Source: Endobugula sp047636495 (GTDB taxonomy: Bacteria; Pseudomonadota; Gammaproteobacteria; Pseudomonadales; Cellvibrionaceae). From it: a DNA stretch of 64,000 bases. The stretch is taken from the NCBI GenBank assembly GCA_047636495.1, contig JBLILH010000004.1, positions 1 to 64,000 of the forward strand. Direction: 5' to 3'. Below the pieces are notes generated by a model, which did not search any database, was not told the origin of the DNA, and saw only the letters and a list, made by a program, of their open reading frames with translations. A program made the translations under genes and the position numbers. Position 1 is the stretch's first letter. Every line of letters begins with the position of its first letter. Positions 1-7,477 of this stretch are shown here, piece after piece.

Positions 1-19
1 AGGTTACATAAACAATAGG

Positions 20-130
20 TGCTAACAAGGCCATCAAATCGACGGCTTTTCCGTCGCTTTTTTTGTGGTTTAACGCTACGCTACCACAAAACAATCAACT
101 ACAAAGCCGCAATTTATGGCGGCGTTATAT
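20..130 (+). other. attC-like cassette recombination site
   Basis: The left end carries TGCTAACAAGGCCAT and the right end TTTATGGCGGCGTTATAT, and the two arms pair imperfectly (GCCAT/ATGGC, AAAT/ATTT). Between them lies a perfect 9-base inverted repeat, TTTTGTGGT and ACCACAAAA, at about 60-90. A GTTATAT core sits at 124-130, only 21 bases before the next gene. Imperfect arms ending in a GTT core, with a second stem inside, are the layout of integron attC sites. No integrase gene is visible, so the assignment is inferred from structure. Confidence 0.6.
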
Positions 131-150
131 GCAGTTAATAGGAATACAAA

Positions 151-453
151 TTGCCAGTATCTAAAAGACATTTAGTCCATTTTCTGCTCGTAATTTGCGC
201 CGTTTTTCCTGCGCTATTAATTATCCCGATTGATTGGATATACATAAATATTATTGGAATAAACTATGTAGATATTACGATGGGAATGATTTTATATTAC
301 CTATTTCTGCCTGTTAGTTCACTAATATTGCTAGTAATTGTTTTTCATTCAATCTTTATTAAAAAAAATGGTTTAAAGAAAAACGTTATAAATTTATTCT
401 GTCTTTTAGTATTATTATTTATTGCAGTTATTCGTTTATTTGGTTTAGGTTAA
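151..453 (+). CDS. Small three-helix membrane protein, probable cassette gene
   Basis: This 100-residue protein is not recognised. It has about three hydrophobic stretches, near residues 10-34, 44-68 and 80-97, joined by short Lys/Asn-rich loops, so it is probably an inner-membrane protein. It starts with TTG, chosen because an AGGA lies seven bases upstream and the attC-like core ends just before it. Position directly behind an attC-like site and in front of a second, interrupted one is typical of a gene cassette. The very low GC content also suits imported DNA. Function is unknown; toxin, immunity or phage-defence roles are all possible and none is shown. Confidence 0.55.
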   Translation: MPVSKRHLVHFLLVICAVFPALLIIPIDWIYINIIGINYVDITMGMILYYLFLPVSSLILLVIVFHSIFIKKNGLKKNVINLFCLLVLLFIAVIRLFGLG

Positions 454-494
454 ATGTTCATAAATTGTGTTTTTGCAGCAGCTGTTAAATCTAA

Positions 495-512
495 GGCATA
501 TAACAAGTGACT
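495..512 (+). other. Left half of an attC-like site split by an insertion sequence
   Basis: The bases GGCATATAACAAGTGA resemble the left arm of an attC site (TATAAC core followed by AAGTGA). The matching right arm, TCACTT followed by a GTTAGGT core, lies at about 1674-1690, beyond the transposase gene. AAGTGA and TCACTT are exact complements. The split is read as insertion of the IS110-family element into the site. Confidence 0.45.
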
Positions 513-554
513 GTGGTTCCAAGTCAAGCATTTCCCATTAATTTATATTGTTCT

Positions 555-1505
555 TTACGCCATTGATTCATCCCAATGGGTTCCACTTTTAACCATCGCA
601 TTGAGGATGGTTAATTGTTTTCTCATGCATGCTACCAGCGCCACTTTTTTTGGTTTTCTTGCAGCGACTAATCGTTTATACATTGGTTTTATTGTGGGAT
701 GGCATTGTATCGTCGACATCATGGCGACAAACAATACCGTACGTACTTTACTCCTCCCTCCTTTGATATATCGTTTGCCCTGATAACTACCGCTATCTTT
801 ATTCATCGGGGCTACTCCCACCAGAGAGGCAATTTGCTTTCGGTTGAGTTTACCTAGCTCAGGAAGCTCACTTAAGAGCGTATAAGTTAATACTTTGCCA
901 ACGCCTTTAGCACTGAGTAAAATATCTCTTTTATTTCTCCACTCAGGCACTTCATCAATTAGCTTGTCGAGCTTATCGTCTTGCTGTGAAACTTCTTTTT
1001 GCAACAATTTGAGGACTCGGTTTAAGCTTGCATGAATGATTTTAGGCAGTCGTTTTAAGCGGTTCTTCTCCATTGTACACATCGCTAACAGTTGGCTTCT
1101 GCGAGAAAGTAAGTCACTGATTTCCCGTAGTTTTTCAGGTTTTAGTTCGGTCAGCCTGGGTTTTAAGGCCTCACCAAAATGAGCAATGTCTTGTGCATCC
1201 AATTTATCTGTTTTAGCGACTCGACCGGCGGCCTTAGCAAAGTTCCTGACTTGTGCCGGATTCGCTACCACGACGGGTAAACCTGCGGCACATGCAGCAC
1301 AAACGAATAGCATTTCTAGTCGCCCAGTGGCTTCGATAATAACCCGTGTTGGCGGATACGCTTTAAGTTTTTTTATGGCCTCCTTAACCCCTTTATCATC
1401 ATTAGATACCGAGAAATAAATATCTAAAGGGCGAATATAAATATCGAGTTGTGATTGGCTGGTATCAATACCGACGTTAATTTCTTGTTCTATTGTTGTT
1501 TTCAT
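555..1505 (-). CDS. IS110-family transposase (DEDD)
   Basis: The protein (316 aa) is a full-length IS110-family transposase/recombinase. The N-terminal RuvC-like DEDD domain begins with VGIDTSQSQLD (first Asp near residue 14) and includes IIEATG and the KTDKLDAQDIA segment around residues 98-108. The C-terminal Transposase_20 domain has the helix-hairpin-helix stretch SAKGVGKVLTYTLL and the conserved SLVGVAPMNKDSG and RSKVRTVLF motifs. These enzymes insert circular intermediates at sites chosen by a bridge (seek) RNA encoded in the element. No frameshift or stop is seen, so it may be active. The ATG at 1505 agrees with family length. Confidence 0.95.
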   Translation of the reverse strand: MKTTIEQEINVGIDTSQSQLDIYIRPLDIYFSVSNDDKGVKEAIKKLKAYPPTRVIIEATGRLEMLFVCAACAAGLPVVVANPAQVRNFAKAAGRVAKTDKLDAQDIAHFGEALKPRLTELKPEKLREISDLLSRRSQLLAMCTMEKNRLKRLPKIIHASLNRVLKLLQKEVSQQDDKLDKLIDEVPEWRNKRDILLSAKGVGKVLTYTLLSELPELGKLNRKQIASLVGVAPMNKDSGSYQGKRYIKGGRSKVRTVLFVAMMSTIQCHPTIKPMYKRLVAARKPKKVALVACMRKQLTILNAMVKSGTHWDESMA

Positions 1506-1670
1506 AATAAGCTACTCTATCTTGCGTGATACTGGCTCGAGGCCCTCATGACTGTTCGAGTTATGACTTAAGAGTTATGCCGCGTTCTTACTTGTTATCG
1601 GTCTCTGCTATGCAGGAGCCAGCACATCATGGAACTACGACATAAGCCTTCAATTGCAGTTGAAGGTGGG
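1506..1670 (-). ncRNA. Candidate bridge (seek) RNA region of the IS110 element
   Basis: The non-coding leader upstream of the transposase contains several potential stems, including CTGC-ATA-GCAG near 1607-1617 and CCTTCAA/TTGAAGG at about 1647-1667. IS110-subgroup elements are known to encode their guide RNA in this 5-prime region. The location and stems are seen here, and the RNA itself is inferred. Guide loops were not matched to the target. Confidence 0.3.
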
Positions 1671-1671
1671 T

Positions 1672-1690
1672 CTCACTTTACCCGTTAGGT
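1672..1690 (+). other. Right half of the interrupted attC-like site
   Basis: TCTCACTTTACCC followed by GTTAGGT (1684-1690) fits the attC right-end consensus GTTRRRY exactly. TCACTT pairs with AAGTGA of the left half near 504-509. See the left half at 495-512. Confidence 0.45.
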
Positions 1691-1740
1691 ACAACAAAAT
1701 AAATGGTTAATCAGTGACGAAAAGAACTATACAAGAATAT

Positions 1741-1796
1741 CTAGCGGATAAAAATTGCGCCGCTTCGCTCTGCAATTTTAACCGCTAATGTTGGCG
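1741..1796 (+). other. attC-like hairpin before a cassette gene
   Basis: The arms TAGCGG and CCGCTA enclose a second stem, AAAATTGC and GCAATTTT, with the loop GCCGCTTCGCTCT. A CGCTTCGCTC loop is common in attC sites of marine integrons. The fold is followed by GTTGGCG at 1790-1796, and the next gene starts 21 bases further on. The right core deviates from GTTRRRY at one base. Confidence 0.5.
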
Positions 1797-1816
1797 TGTA
1801 ACTTAATGGAGAAATA

Positions 1817-2746
1817 ATGAAAATAATAATATTGCTAATTTTTTTATTAAATTCACACATGGCGATAAGCGCTAACAAAACAACTGGCCTAACTGACGAG
1901 GACTGGGCTGATGCGGAACAAAGGGGACTAGTTAACTCAACCGCAGTAGACTTTCTTTCAATAGATAATAATGATGATCCTAATAATATCGTTGATCCGC
2001 ATTTATACGACTATCCTCGCCCAGTAAATTTAGTTAACGGATATAGGGTTGAAGGAGTTGTAACTTGGGGGTATGAGGGATTCACAGTTGATATGGAAAG
2101 GCTTACGCTGGAGATGATTGATGGACAACAAATACCTGCCTTTAGACCTGTAGGTGGCGTTTCTCAGTCTGAAAATTTTCGTTCCAACTGTCATGGTTAT
2201 ACAATTGGTGGTGGTAGATTCTGGATTAGTGATAATGCAATAAACGATTGGTTTTGTAATCAACAGTTATATCAGGAAATAGATGATCCACGCGATGTTT
2301 TACGCGGTGATATTGTTCTTTGGAGGCGCGGTACTGGTATAGTTCATTCTGCTGTATTTGACACTTCCCCTTATGTGACTCAAATGGCAGGCCATCATGT
2401 GTTTGGTGATGGTAGGGGAATAAATCGGTCTCATCTAGCGTCTGCTTGGTATGGCGCAAGTAAGTATGGTGATGCCTTTCAGTATATGGGACGAATAGAT
2501 CCAAGAAGGCAGCTTAGGTCAATTATTCGACCTAAAATATTACTATCCCAAATAGTATCTCTGCGATCAGTTTCGCCAAGAGTGCGGCAGACAGTTGTCA
2601 CACCTCATCTACTAAGGCAACAAAGAGCTCGACTTCGTCCTAGATTAAATATATATGAATTTGAAAGGCAAATGGCTGCTGAAAATTTATTGCTGCCCGC
2701 AAGGTTTTCAGGGGGTGGTGTTATCGGTATTGCCAACCGATTTTAA
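1817..2746 (+). CDS. Secreted NlpC/P60- or CHAP-like protein, probable cassette gene
   Basis: This 309-residue protein starts with a signal peptide (MKIIILLIFLL, likely cut after the Ala-rich stretch near residue 19), so it is exported. The middle contains NCHGYTIGGG around residues 124-133 and, about 50 residues later, RGDIVLWRRGTGIVHSAVF. A Cys in NCxG followed by GDIV and a later His before a beta strand is the arrangement of papain-fold NlpC/P60-like cysteine hydrolases, so a cell-wall or peptide hydrolase activity is inferred. The last 80 residues are Arg-rich and unlike any family I recognise. An attC-like fold lies just upstream and another downstream, which marks it as a cassette cargo. 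The start is supported by GGAGAAATA before the ATG. Confidence 0.6.
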   Translation: MKIIILLIFLLNSHMAISANKTTGLTDEDWADAEQRGLVNSTAVDFLSIDNNDDPNNIVDPHLYDYPRPVNLVNGYRVEGVVTWGYEGFTVDMERLTLEMIDGQQIPAFRPVGGVSQSENFRSNCHGYTIGGGRFWISDNAINDWFCNQQLYQEIDDPRDVLRGDIVLWRRGTGIVHSAVFDTSPYVTQMAGHHVFGDGRGINRSHLASAWYGASKYGDAFQYMGRIDPRRQLRSIIRPKILLSQIVSLRSVSPRVRQTVVTPHLLRQQRARLRPRLNIYEFERQMAAENLLLPARFSGGGVIGIANRF

Positions 2747-2931
2747 TTTGTAGATCATCAAAAACCCTAGGATATACTATCGTATTTTGTAGGTGGGGTC
2801 TAAGTCAAAAAGCGTTAAATTACTTTTGACTTAAGTGTGGTGCAAGGGGTCAATGGCGTGTCTAAATACGTTCGTTGGATCTTCTTACTTTTTAAGCAGT
2901 GTGCGTACTATAATATCACTGTTAATACAAG

Positions 2932-3012
2932 TTGGTTAAATGCACTCCAGCCGCAAAAAGCGCGGCTTCCGCCGGACTGCGAAAAACGCAGCCGTTTACC
3001 AAGGCGTTAACT
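2932..3012 (+). other. GC-rich attC-like fold
   Basis: TTGGTTAAA at 2932 pairs with TTTACCAA at about 2995-3002. Inside are GCACTCC/GGACTGC, a GCGGC-rich stem and CTGCG-AAAAA-CGCAG. It ends in GGCGTTAACT, again a GTT core, 24 bases before the next start codon. The high GC content against AT-rich surroundings and the position behind a cassette-like gene support an attC reading. A transcription terminator cannot be excluded. Confidence 0.45.
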
Positions 3013-3035
3013 GAGGGAAATAAAAGGGAATTATT

Positions 3036-3146
3036 ATGGAAAATTGCAATGAGAAAAAAATACGACTTAGATTTAATGATTTTAAGGTTCCGTATTTAAT
3101 TGATGAGACATCAATAGATAAGTGCCTGTCCTTGAGTCATTTTTGA
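3036..3146 (+). CDS. Very short or truncated cassette open frame
   Basis: An ATG with a good ribosome site (AAAAGGGA, eight bases upstream) opens a 36-codon frame rich in Lys, Asn and Asp and ending at TGA 3144. It follows an attC-like core by 24 bases. The peptide resembles the N-terminus of a longer cytosolic protein, and the downstream DNA changes abruptly into repeat sequence, so it is more likely the stump of a cassette gene than a finished peptide. No family is recognised. Confidence 0.35.
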   Translation: MENCNEKKIRLRFNDFKVPYLIDETSIDKCLSLSHF

Positions 3147-3256
3147 GTCATTTACGATGTTCCCAATACTTTGTGTTTTTGCAGCATATTCCCCCCAATT
3201 CCGTCGAAGCAAGGAACAAGTTCACGGCTACGTTAGAATCGCACAATCAACTACAC

Positions 3257-3398
3257 CCGTGGCGTTTGATATTTGTGTAATTCATCATTCCCGAGAAAGC
3301 GGAAATCTAGTTGGGTATAGCACTATTTTCAGCCATGAATTCCCGCCTTCGCGGGAATGACGGGCTGAGTTAAAACACCTAAATTTCAAACACCACGG
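3257..3398. mobile_element. Miniature inverted-repeat element with REP-like core
   Basis: CCGTGGCGTTTGATATTT (3257-3274) and its inverted partner AAATTTCAAACACCACGG (3381-3398) match at 16 of 18 bases. Inside are two REP-like arms in opposite orientation, TCATTCCCGAGAAAGCGG near 3285 and ATTCCCGCCTTCGCGGGAAT near 3339. There is no coding capacity. The layout suggests a non-autonomous element or REP doublet next to the copper island. Confidence 0.5.
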
Positions 3399-3481
3399 AT
3401 ATATAAAACGTGAAAATTGTACTCATTAACAACATACACTGAGCCGACCACGTAACTAAGCTTCATCACCAAGAAAAGTCA

Positions 3482-4210
3482 TTAAAAAATTATTTTTGCA
3501 CCCAAAACAAAAAATAATTCATCTGTGCTCTCACCTTCATTTTCAGCTAAGTCAGCCGTTTTTCCGTAAAGGTTTTCTTGAACAACACCGATGTAAGGTG
3601 AAAATGAACGGTCAATGACATCATAGCTAAGACGCAAGCCGAGTTCAGTACTGTTTAAACCAGAACCAATACCAATATCCACACTATTAGAGAAGGCAAT
3701 ATCGGCAGCAAAACCCGTTGTTAATATCAGCTTATTAGTCATCAATAATTCATACTCTGCATCTATATCCGCTGAAGTATTCCCCTGTTCGCTAACATAG
3801 AAATTAAGATCGACTTCAAACCATTGCGGTGCAAGACCCGCTATGCCAACCACTGCATAGCTCCGGTTTTCCCCTGCTGGTGTATCAAAGCGTAATCCTG
3901 CTTTGGCATCAAAGAAGTCTGATATAGGCGTTTGAATAACAAACTGATTTTCTAGTGTAGAAAAATTGCTCGACTCGTTTTCATATTGACCTTTGGTTAA
4001 CCAGCGAAATTTGTACTCATCAGTGCCATAAAATATATCGCCGTCCCAAACACCTAACTTATCGCCACTATCGTTATTATAACGATATTCAAATTCTTCG
4101 AATTGTATTCCCCAAAAGTTTTTGGCTTCTGCTGCCAACGACACTTGGGAAGCCAAGAGCAAACTCAATGAACATAATAATCGAGCCATTTTTTTCATTG
4201 ACTGTCTCAT
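3482..4210 (-). CDS. copB: Copper resistance protein B, outer membrane
   Basis: This 242-residue protein belongs to the CopB/PcoB family. It has a Sec signal peptide (hydrophobic LLCSLSLLLASQVSLA, cut near AEA) and then alternating beta-barrel-like strands with aromatic girdles up to the C-terminal IIF, as usual for an outer-membrane protein. CopB is thought to bind or export copper across the outer membrane together with CopA. The start at 4210 is preferred: AAGGAG sits seven bases upstream and the ATG overlaps the copA stop codon as ATGA, implying translational coupling. The Met/His-rich N-terminal segment seen in Pseudomonas CopB is absent here, so the protein is shorter than that relative. 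Confidence 0.88.
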   Translation of the reverse strand: MRQSMKKMARLLCSLSLLLASQVSLAAEAKNFWGIQFEEFEYRYNNDSGDKLGVWDGDIFYGTDEYKFRWLTKGQYENESSNFSTLENQFVIQTPISDFFDAKAGLRFDTPAGENRSYAVVGIAGLAPQWFEVDLNFYVSEQGNTSADIDAEYELLMTNKLILTTGFAADIAFSNSVDIGIGSGLNSTELGLRLSYDVIDRSFSPYIGVVQENLYGKTADLAENEGESTDELFFVLGAKIIF

Positions 4211-5898
4211 TGAACTGCTCCTTGAGTAGCTGTAGTATTTCGCAGTGAAGCGACTTCTTTTGGCCCGCCTTCGACTATAACTTTGCGGAACATACCCGCT
4301 GAGGCATGGTAGGACAAGTGGCAATGAAATGCCCATTGACCTGGTGCATCAACTTCCGTTTCAGTATAGACCGTCGTACCCGGCGCAACACTGACCACAT
4401 GTTTAATCGGATCCCATTTCCCCGCATTAACATCAAGAATGGTCCACATGCCATGTAAATGCATAGGGTGAGTCATCATAGTTTCATTAACGAATTTGAA
4501 GCGCACACGCTCACCGTATTGTAGGCGAAGCGGCTCGGCGTCTTCATATTTAATACCATTAACACTCCAAGTGTAGCGTTCCATATTACCGGTCAATCTC
4601 AGTTCAATCTCACGGGTAGCTTCACGGTCTTCATATAATGGTTTTTGTGCACGCAAATCACTATAAGATAAAAATTTCCCACCATTTGCCGCTGTCGGAA
4701 TTAGCCCACTGCCAGCCGTGTAGAACGGATCAGCACTTTCACCCATATTCATTTTGGAATGGTCCATACCTGGCATCGCAGAATCCCCCATATTCATCTT
4801 GGAATGGTCCATACCTTTCATTGAAGAATGGTCCATACCTGCCATATCATGACCCATTCCCATATCAGGCATGGTTAGCAAGGGTGCGGATCTCAGTTCA
4901 GGAACATCTGCTTCCATACCTTCTGCTATTGCTAGTGTTCCTCTGGCATAACTAGACCTCCCCATTGATTCAGCGTATATCGTATACGCTTTATCGTCTC
5001 TGGGTCGAACAATAACGTCGTAGGTTTCGGCAACACCTATACGAAACTCATCGACGTTAACGGGTTGTACATTATTACCATCCGCCTGAACAACTAACAT
5101 TTCAAGGCCAGGAATGCGGATGTCAAAATACGTCATTGCCGATGAATTAATAAAACGTAAACGTATGCGCTCATCCGGTTTAAAGAGTCCCGTCCAGTTT
5201 TGAGAAGGACCTTTACCATTAATGAGCCCCGTAAACCCTTGTACATCTTCAATATCCGTAGCCATCATGCGCATGCCGCCCCAGGCCATACGATCGTTAA
5301 TGGTTGTTCCTACTCCATTTTTTTTGCTGTCTTTAAAAAAATCACTAACAGTTTGCTGCTTGCGATTGTAGTAGTCAGGCATCATTTTAAGATTACGCAT
5401 AATACGGTCGCCAGAATGCGGATGTTTATCCGTTAACTGAACGACGTATTCACGATCATAACGAAAAGGTTCACGATCTTTCGATTCGATAACAATCGCG
5501 CCGTAGGCACCGTCTGGCTCTTGAAAACCAGAGTGGCTATGGAACCAATAGGTACCATTTTGGATAATGGGAAATTTGTAGGTGAAGGTTTCACCAGGAG
5601 CGATGCCTTCAAAGCTAATGTCTGGAACGCCGTCCATCTCAAACGGTAAAATCAAGCCATGCCAGTGAATGGACGTGGACACTTTTAGATTATTGGTGAC
5701 ATTAATCGTAACGTCTTCCCCTTCGTTAAATCGCAGAACCGGACCTGGAGAAGCACCGTTGTAGCCAATACCCTTTTTAACAAAATCACCCGTATCGATT
5801 TCTACATTATCGACAGTAATATTATATTCACCCGCATGGGTAAAAATTGATACCGACATTAAGTACAGCACACCGAGTGCAAAAACCACTTTTTTCAT
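4207..5898 (-). CDS. copA: CopA-type multicopper oxidase
   Basis: The 563-residue protein is a periplasmic multicopper oxidase of the CopA/PcoA family, which oxidises or sequesters Cu(I). The four copper-ligand motifs are all present: HWHG (78-81), HSHSG (120-124), HPMHLHG (477-483) and HCHLSYHASAGM (525-536), the last carrying the type 1 Cys, His and Met. Residues about 340-387 form a Met/His-rich loop with MDHSKMNMG repeated exactly twice and shorter MDHS copies, typical of CopA copper loading. Unusually, the leader (MKKVVFALGVLYLMSVS) has no twin-arginine motif, whereas CopA is normally a Tat substrate, so Sec export is inferred. It is coupled to copB by an ATGA overlap and lies downstream of the cupredoxin gene. 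Confidence 0.95.
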   Translation of the reverse strand: MKKVVFALGVLYLMSVSIFTHAGEYNITVDNVEIDTGDFVKKGIGYNGASPGPVLRFNEGEDVTINVTNNLKVSTSIHWHGLILPFEMDGVPDISFEGIAPGETFTYKFPIIQNGTYWFHSHSGFQEPDGAYGAIVIESKDREPFRYDREYVVQLTDKHPHSGDRIMRNLKMMPDYYNRKQQTVSDFFKDSKKNGVGTTINDRMAWGGMRMMATDIEDVQGFTGLINGKGPSQNWTGLFKPDERIRLRFINSSAMTYFDIRIPGLEMLVVQADGNNVQPVNVDEFRIGVAETYDVIVRPRDDKAYTIYAESMGRSSYARGTLAIAEGMEADVPELRSAPLLTMPDMGMGHDMAGMDHSSMKGMDHSKMNMGDSAMPGMDHSKMNMGESADPFYTAGSGLIPTAANGGKFLSYSDLRAQKPLYEDREATREIELRLTGNMERYTWSVNGIKYEDAEPLRLQYGERVRFKFVNETMMTHPMHLHGMWTILDVNAGKWDPIKHVVSVAPGTTVYTETEVDAPGQWAFHCHLSYHASAGMFRKVIVEGGPKEVASLRNTTATQGAVQ

Positions 5899-6042
5899 AA
5901 ACTACTCCAGATACATTTAGTATCGTAACTTTCTTCCAAACAAGGCGGCAATGAATACTATCTATCCTCGAATGCCGATACTGTTATTACATTCCACCGT
6001 CTTACATTATTCATTCACAATACCAAGTGGTGTGCTTGATGA

Positions 6043-6663
6043 TCACTTGATCGTGATATCACCCACCATGCCAGATTGATAATGTCCTGGCACATTACAA
6101 GCAAATTCTAATTCTGTATCACTAGTAAAAGTCCAAATAATTTCTCCTGCTTCACCTGAAGCTAACAGGATACTATTAGGATCATTGTGCTCCATAGTTT
6201 TCCCATTACTCATATCCATTTTCATTATTTCACGGTTGAGTTTTCCACCCTGGATGATGCCGTGCTGAACCATCATCAACATCTCTTTTTGGTGACCTTT
6301 GTGTATATCCGCAGTGCCAATATTAAATTCATGTACTAAAGCGCCTTTATTTTCCACTTGAAAACGGACTGTTTCGCCCGCTTTAATATCGATTTTTTCG
6401 GGTTTGTAATAATTATCCATCATGACAACGGCAATCGTTCTTGAAACCTCGGATGCTTTCCCGACACTACCTACTGCCGCACTATGGTGTCCAGCCGCAC
6501 CATGTTCCGCACCATGTTCCGCACCATGTTCCATACCATGCCCGGAACTTCCATGCCTTGTACTAGAAGCTTCGCTTGCTCCGTGCCCAGCGCCGGCAAA
6601 AGCGATGCTTGTTATTGATAAAGAAAGAAAAGACGATAACGCAATAATATTTAACACTTTCAT
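6043..6663 (-). CDS. Periplasmic His-rich cupredoxin (CopI-like)
   Basis: The protein (206 aa) has a signal peptide ending near AFAGA. A His/Gly-rich linker (residues about 26-60) follows, containing three near-identical EHGAEHGA units, and then a plastocyanin-like domain. Likely type 1 copper ligands are His111 (ALVHEFNIG), Cys189, His194 and Met199 (CNVPGHYQSGM). Small cupredoxins of this type, such as CopI, accept or buffer copper in the periplasm of copper-resistant bacteria. It is the first gene of the minus-strand copper set and faces the response-regulator gene, so both probably share the operator at 6722-6771. The partner of the cupredoxin (CopA or a respiratory enzyme) cannot be decided from sequence. 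Confidence 0.85.
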   Translation of the reverse strand: MKVLNIIALSSFLSLSITSIAFAGAGHGASEASSTRHGSSGHGMEHGAEHGAEHGAAGHHSAAVGSVGKASEVSRTIAVVMMDNYYKPEKIDIKAGETVRFQVENKGALVHEFNIGTADIHKGHQKEMLMMVQHGIIQGGKLNREIMKMDMSNGKTMEHNDPNSILLASGEAGEIIWTFTSDTELEFACNVPGHYQSGMVGDITIK

Positions 6664-6721
6664 AGAGTAGACCTCAGTGGTTCCAGTTGATTTAGTACGG
6701 AAAATACTCTAAAGGTGTAAA

Positions 6722-6771
6722 CTGAATTGAAACTGAACTTTATTAAAGATTTTTGTTCAGATTTAATTCAG
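6722..6771. promoter_or_regulatory. Paired repeat, likely operator of the copper response regulator
   Basis: CTGAATTGAAACTGAAC (6722-6738) and GTTCAGATTTAATTCAG (6755-6771) are inverted copies matching at 15 of 17 bases. Each copy is itself a direct repeat of CTGAA (or TTCAG) spaced 11 bases. Tandem half-sites one helical turn apart are the usual target of OmpR-type regulators. The pair lies in the 151-base gap between divergent cupredoxin and regulator genes, one box facing each way. Confidence 0.6.
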
Positions 6772-6814
6772 CTAAACGAGTTATAGTTCACCATTTTTCA
6801 TTAGGCACCAATCT

Positions 6815-7477
6815 ATGCGTTTATTATTAGTAGAAGATGATGAAATGCTGGCGGAAACACTTAGCCAAATACTTTCCAAGTCTGGCTTTGCTGTAGACAC
6901 CGTCAATTCGGTCAAATTGGCAATATTAATGGGTCAACAAGAGCATTATTCTGTCGCCTTACTGGATATGGGCTTACCTGACGGAGAAGGTCTTCAGGCT
7001 CTCATTCACTGGCGTAAAAATAACTGTACTTTTCCCGTATTGATCTTGACTGCTCGTAATGCTTGGCAAAACAAGGTCGACGGCCTCAAAGCAGGTGCCG
7101 ATGATTATTTGACCAAACCTTTTCACAATGAAGAACTGCTGGCGCGTATACAGGCTGTCATTCGACGAACTCAAGGACGCACGCAATTAAACATTGTTGC
7201 TGGGGATTATATTTTAGATGAAGAACGTCAGCGCATTAGTACACCCAATAAAGAATGGCATAGCCTAACCGGTACAGAATTTCGCCTTTTACGTTGTTTA
7301 ATGGGCCGACCTGGCCAACTGTTTTCAAAAGAGCTACTTATCGAACAACTCTATGGTCTAAACGATGAGGCTGAGCATAATACGATTGAAGTCTATATTC
7401 GACGCTTACGGCGCATCATCGGTCGAGAAGCAATTAATACTCATCGAGGACAGGGCTACGTTTTTAATGAAAAATGA
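6815..7477 (+). CDS. OmpR-family response regulator, copper-linked
   Basis: The 220-residue protein has a receiver domain (acidic EDDE at 7-10, phospho-acceptor Asp51 in LLDMGLPDG, Thr79 and Lys101) and a C-terminal winged-helix domain ending in HRGQGYVFNEK. The overall pattern is closest to the QseB/PmrA/CusR group. The next gene, a sensor kinase, overlaps it by 11 bases, so the two form one operon. Divergence from the cupredoxin-copA-copB genes makes copper the probable signal, although membrane-stress sensing as in PmrA/QseB is an alternative. Confidence 0.9.
   Translation: MRLLLVEDDEMLAETLSQILSKSGFAVDTVNSVKLAILMGQQEHYSVALLDMGLPDGEGLQALIHWRKNNCTFPVLILTARNAWQNKVDGLKAGADDYLTKPFHNEELLARIQAVIRRTQGRTQLNIVAGDYILDEERQRISTPNKEWHSLTGTEFRLLRCLMGRPGQLFSKELLIEQLYGLNDEAEHNTIEVYIRRLRRIIGREAINTHRGQGYVFNEK

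Larger units (their letters stand above)
513..1670 (-). mobile_element. IS110-family insertion sequence inside an attC-like site
   Basis: The element contains one transposase gene on the minus strand. Subterminal inverted repeats can be seen: GTGGTTCCAAG near 513 and, on the other strand, GTAGTTCCATG near 1628-1639. Both boundaries are approximate because IS110 elements lack long terminal repeats and target duplications. About 160 non-coding bases lie upstream of the transposase start and only about 40 downstream, which fits the IS110 subgroup better than IS1111, although subterminal repeats are more usual in IS1111. Some IS1111-group elements (the IS1111-attC group) are known to target attC sites. 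Confidence 0.6.
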
